From: an uncultured Collinsella sp. | Lineage (GTDB): Bacteria; Actinomycetota; Coriobacteriia; Coriobacteriales; Coriobacteriaceae | Assembly (NCBI GenBank): GCA_900756945.1 | Contig: CAAELZ010000075.1 | Coordinates: 1-44,515, forward strand | Reading direction: 5' to 3' | Length of the DNA: 44,515 nt | In this document: piece by piece, positions 42,326-44,515 of the stretch | How the letters are laid out: each line of letters begins with the position of its first letter | Numbering within the stretch: position 1 is the first letter of the stretch | Notes under the pieces: generated by a model | Database searches by the model: none | What the model was told of the DNA's origin: nothing | Seen by the model: the letters and a program-made list of their open reading frames with translations, nothing else | Position numbers and translations under genes: made by a program

Positions 42326-42397
42326 GCTTTCCCCTTTCTTTATTCCTCAGCCCCTTTCCCCCAGGGCTGTAGGTACCAAAATGCGGCTGGCGCCTAA

Positions 42398-42886
42398 CTA
42401 GAAGCCAAACTGACCGCGGAACTTTGGCCACTCACCAATGGATTTCTCCTTGATAAGGGCGAACTCGACCGTGTAGCCGGCGTTGGTGAGATCCTCGAGC
42501 GCCTGGGCCTCTTCCTGCGTGATCGACTGGTTGTTGCCGAGCTTGGTGGTGCCGGGACGATCGTTGCAGGGACCGACGATGATGCGGTCCATGCCGGGCT
42601 TAAAGCCAAAATCGACGAGAAGTTCCTTCATGTCGAGCGGGTTCTTGGTGATCAGGAAGTACTTGGTGTTGGACTTGAGAACCTTCTCGGAGACCTCCTT
42701 GAAGTGCTCCTTGGTCCACACGAACGTCTTCTTGCCCGAGGCACTCTTGTAGGCCTCCTTGAGCACGGGGTTGGACGCCGCGGCGTCGTTGACAGCGATA
42801 AGACCGTCGCAGGGATACTCGAGGGCCCAACGGGTAACGGTCTGTCCATGGATCATACGGTCGTCAATACGGATGAACGAAATCAT
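42398..42886 (-). CDS. PTS mannose-family subunit IIB
   Basis: A 162-residue cytoplasmic phosphocarrier. The phosphorylated histidine is His13 in FIRIDDRMIHGQTVTRW, at the place usual for mannose-family IIB. Further family features are CDGLIAVNDAAASNPVLKEA, and FGFKPGMDRIIVGPCNDRPG. It passes phosphate from IIA to the incoming sugar. ATG 42884-42886 lies after GGGGAGAA; the longer frame is rejected. It lies 83 bp after the IIA stop and 72 bp before IIC. Length agrees with the family. Confidence 0.94.
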   Translation of the reverse strand: MISFIRIDDRMIHGQTVTRWALEYPCDGLIAVNDAAASNPVLKEAYKSASGKKTFVWTKEHFKEVSEKVLKSNTKYFLITKNPLDMKELLVDFGFKPGMDRIIVGPCNDRPGTTKLGNNQSITQEEAQALEDLTNAGYTVEFALIKEKSIGEWPKFRGQFGF

Positions 42887-42969
42887 ACGTTCTCCCCTTT
42901 CCTTCATGAGGCCTGCGGTCGCGGCCTCTTCTTCCTAACGTTTGCAGCTAGATGAAACCTTGGTGCGGC

Positions 42970-43404
42970 CTAGATGTCGTCGTCCTCGTCGTCGGCGTCA
43001 TCGGTCGGGACAACGAGCTCGGACATACCGTTCTTGCCCTCCTGCAGCATCATCTGCTTGAGGGAATCCAGGTCCATGGTGGCAAGCCCCATCATGGCGG
43101 TCATAGCCATGGGCAGGTTCATGCCGCCGAAGGCAATGGTGTGGGCGAGCAGGCCCTTCTCGGCCAGCGTGTTCATGGCATTGGTGAGCGGCGATCCGCC
43201 CAGGATGTCACCAAGCAGGACAACCTCGTCATCGGCGGTAACGGGAGCGAGCATCGCCTTGACGTTCTCGACATACTCGTCAGCGCCCATGCCGTCCACG
43301 AGACTCGTCGACAAGATGTTCGGGGCGTCATTGCCGAGCATCTTGAGGACACTGTGCAGTCCGGGAGCGAGCGTTCCGTGACTGACCATTACCAGATACC
43401 GCAT
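42970..43404 (-). CDS. PTS mannose-family subunit IIA
   Basis: A 144-residue cytoplasmic phosphocarrier and first gene of the operon. The active histidine is His9 in RYLVMVSHGTLAPG. VVLLGDILGGSPLTNAMNTL is the conserved second motif. The C-terminus is strongly acidic (TDDADDEDDDI). ATG 43402-43404 follows GAGAGGAG; the longer open frame into the promoter region is rejected. Upstream on the minus strand are a promoter-like pair (43459-43487) and a 9-bp-arm palindrome. Control by the divergent GntR gene is likely. Confidence 0.93.
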   Translation of the reverse strand: MRYLVMVSHGTLAPGLHSVLKMLGNDAPNILSTSLVDGMGADEYVENVKAMLAPVTADDEVVLLGDILGGSPLTNAMNTLAEKGLLAHTIAFGGMNLPMAMTAMMGLATMDLDSLKQMMLQEGKNGMSELVVPTDDADDEDDDI

Positions 43405-43458
43405 GCGGTCTCCTCTCGACCTGCCGTGTGTCGCACGGCTTTGCTTTTTGCTGAGATT

Positions 43459-43513
43459 ATTGTTGCGCCGGGGCATGTTCGGTACAAGAAAATAGTTGCG
43501 AACGGCAACTATT
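43459..43513 (-). promoter_or_regulatory. PTS operon promoter and palindromic operator candidate
   Basis: On the minus strand TTGTAC (43482-43487), 17 bp and AACAAT (43459-43464) form a promoter-like pair. Overlapping it is TGTACCGAACAT (43475-43486), also found before the GH31 gene. Just upstream AATAGTTGC (43491-43499) pairs with GCAACTATT (43505-43513), a perfect palindrome and possible GntR operator. Confidence 0.55.
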
Positions 43514-43711
43514 CATCGGTTAACGGTAGCACTATTTTTGTGCCTAAATTATTTTTTCTTCCAATTATTTTTAAAATAGCAGGTAGATTGCCTGATAAAT
43601 GTTTTATGTTCCTTGTGTACCATACATACCAACAAGAATCGGGCCTGACATCACCGGTTTGTCCCGCAGTGTCAGACCATGTCACGTATGCTCACGACAT
43701 GGAGGTACCCC

Positions 43712-44494
43712 ATGGACATGATCTCGTTTCTCGCCTCCGAACCCTTCGATCGCAGCGGTGATACGCCGCTCTATGTCCAACTTAAACATCGAATCGCTCT
43801 GCTTATCGCCAGCCAGGCGTTCGACACCAAGACGCCGCTGCCACGCGAGCTCGAAATCTGTGAGCGGCTGGAGTTATCGCGCGCGACCGTGCGCCGTTGT
43901 TTCCAAGATCTCGTCATCGAGGGGCGCGTGGTGCGCAAACGTGGGCAGGGCACGTTCATCAAGCCCCAAACCTCAGCACCCGGCATCGACCTGGCCCTGA
44001 ATTTCAGCGCGCGGATGCGCGAGGCGGGACGGGTTCCAAGCTCGCAAATTCTCGCATTTTCAAGCATACCGGCCATCCGCGGCATCGCCTCCGGGCTCAA
44101 AGTGCCCAAAGGGACACCCGTCTGGGAGATTCGCCGTCTGCGTCTCGCCAACGACAAACCCATGGAGCTCAACTACGTCTATATCCCCGTGTCACTTTGC
44201 CCCGAGCTCACACGCAAAGACGTGGATGGCTCGCTCTACGCCTACATCGCGGAAAAGACCGGCATCCTGCCCGCAAGTGTCGATGCCGTCTACGAGGCGG
44301 TCAACCTCGACAAGCATGAGGCACGCCTTTTGGGACAGAACACCGGTAAGGCGGCGATGCGCATCGTGCGTTCGACCTACGACAAGACGGGAACCCCGTT
44401 CGAGGTAGGCGTGCTCATCAGCTGCGACGGTCAGGCAAAGCTGCACGTGCACATCGCCGCCGACAAAACAACCTTCACCGCCACAGCCCAATAA
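43712..44494 (+). CDS. GntR-family (HutC/UTRA type) transcriptional regulator
   Basis: A 260-residue regulator divergent from the PTS operon. The N-terminal winged helix reads TPLYVQLKHRIALLIASQAF, LPRELEICERLELSRATVRR, RVVRKRGQGTFI. The C-terminal UTRA domain, which binds small ligands such as sugar phosphates, spans about 95-255 with GTPVWEIRRLRLANDKPMEL and IVRSTYDKTGTPFEVGVLIS. ATG 43712 follows GGAGGT; the open frame starts 33 bases earlier, but without such a site. It probably represses the PTS operon until a phosphorylated sugar is present. It may also act on the GH31 gene through the shared 12-bp motif. Confidence 0.92.
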   Translation: MDMISFLASEPFDRSGDTPLYVQLKHRIALLIASQAFDTKTPLPRELEICERLELSRATVRRCFQDLVIEGRVVRKRGQGTFIKPQTSAPGIDLALNFSARMREAGRVPSSQILAFSSIPAIRGIASGLKVPKGTPVWEIRRLRLANDKPMELNYVYIPVSLCPELTRKDVDGSLYAYIAEKTGILPASVDAVYEAVNLDKHEARLLGQNTGKAAMRIVRSTYDKTGTPFEVGVLISCDGQAKLHVHIAADKTTFTATAQ

Positions 44495-44515
44495 ATCCAA
44501 AACGTGGGCTCCGCC

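Overview
The window is GC-rich (roughly 60% by eye), densely coding actinobacterial chromosome. Gene content points to a gut Coriobacteriia member, most likely Collinsella: NfnAB-type electron-bifurcating reductase genes, an ECF transporter, tandem MFS genes under a LuxR regulator, a very large sortase-anchored GH31 glycosidase and a mannose-family PTS. The genus call rests on gene content and recall, not on a search. I saw no rRNA, tRNA, CRISPR-Cas locus, prophage or intact transposase.

Layout. 1-2527: folP (cut by the left edge), a sirtuin and exonuclease III. 2528-3061: non-coding, holding two related ~225-bp inverted-repeat units. 3062-12002: an ECF transporter whose S gene (3062-3760) is separated from its A and T genes (9472-12002) by a catabolic-looking block of two paralogous MFS carriers, an amidohydrolase and a divergent LuxR regulator. 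12197-18242 (+): housekeeping genes glmU, prs and pth, then nfnA-nfnB. 18243-18702: a regular array of six alternating 15-bp repeats between two copies of a palindrome. 18703-22404 (-): a cytidylate-kinase-like gene and a polar amino acid ABC importer. 22755-28821 (-): yqeY, a PpiC foldase, an orphan PTS EIIA, purN, purM, purF. 29107-30336 (+): a CmpB-type membrane protein. 30437-32427 (-): MoaE-like protein, class B sortase, purE. 32645-39058 (-): a 2137-residue cell-wall GH31 enzyme with carbohydrate-binding, dockerin-like, cohesin-like and FIVAR modules. 39573-44494: MarR regulator, small membrane protein, a mannose-family PTS operon (IIA-IIB-IIC-IID) and a divergent GntR regulator.

How parts may work together. 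The GH31 enzyme resembles mucin-type alpha-N-acetylgalactosaminidases. Its promoter region shares an exact 12-bp motif, at nearly the same distance from the start codon, with the PTS operon promoter region. This suggests one regulatory circuit for extracellular glycan cleavage and sugar uptake. The class B sortase lies two genes downstream.

The most unusual content is non-coding: (1) the six-copy array at 18382-18597 with a ~40-bp pitch; (2) a dispersed family of palindromes with a GGGACAG core, several starting within 0-6 nt of a stop codon; (3) the paired units at 2540-3022, whose arms differ in sequence yet still pair; (4) an apparent palindromic element inserted in frame in the ECF ATPase linker.
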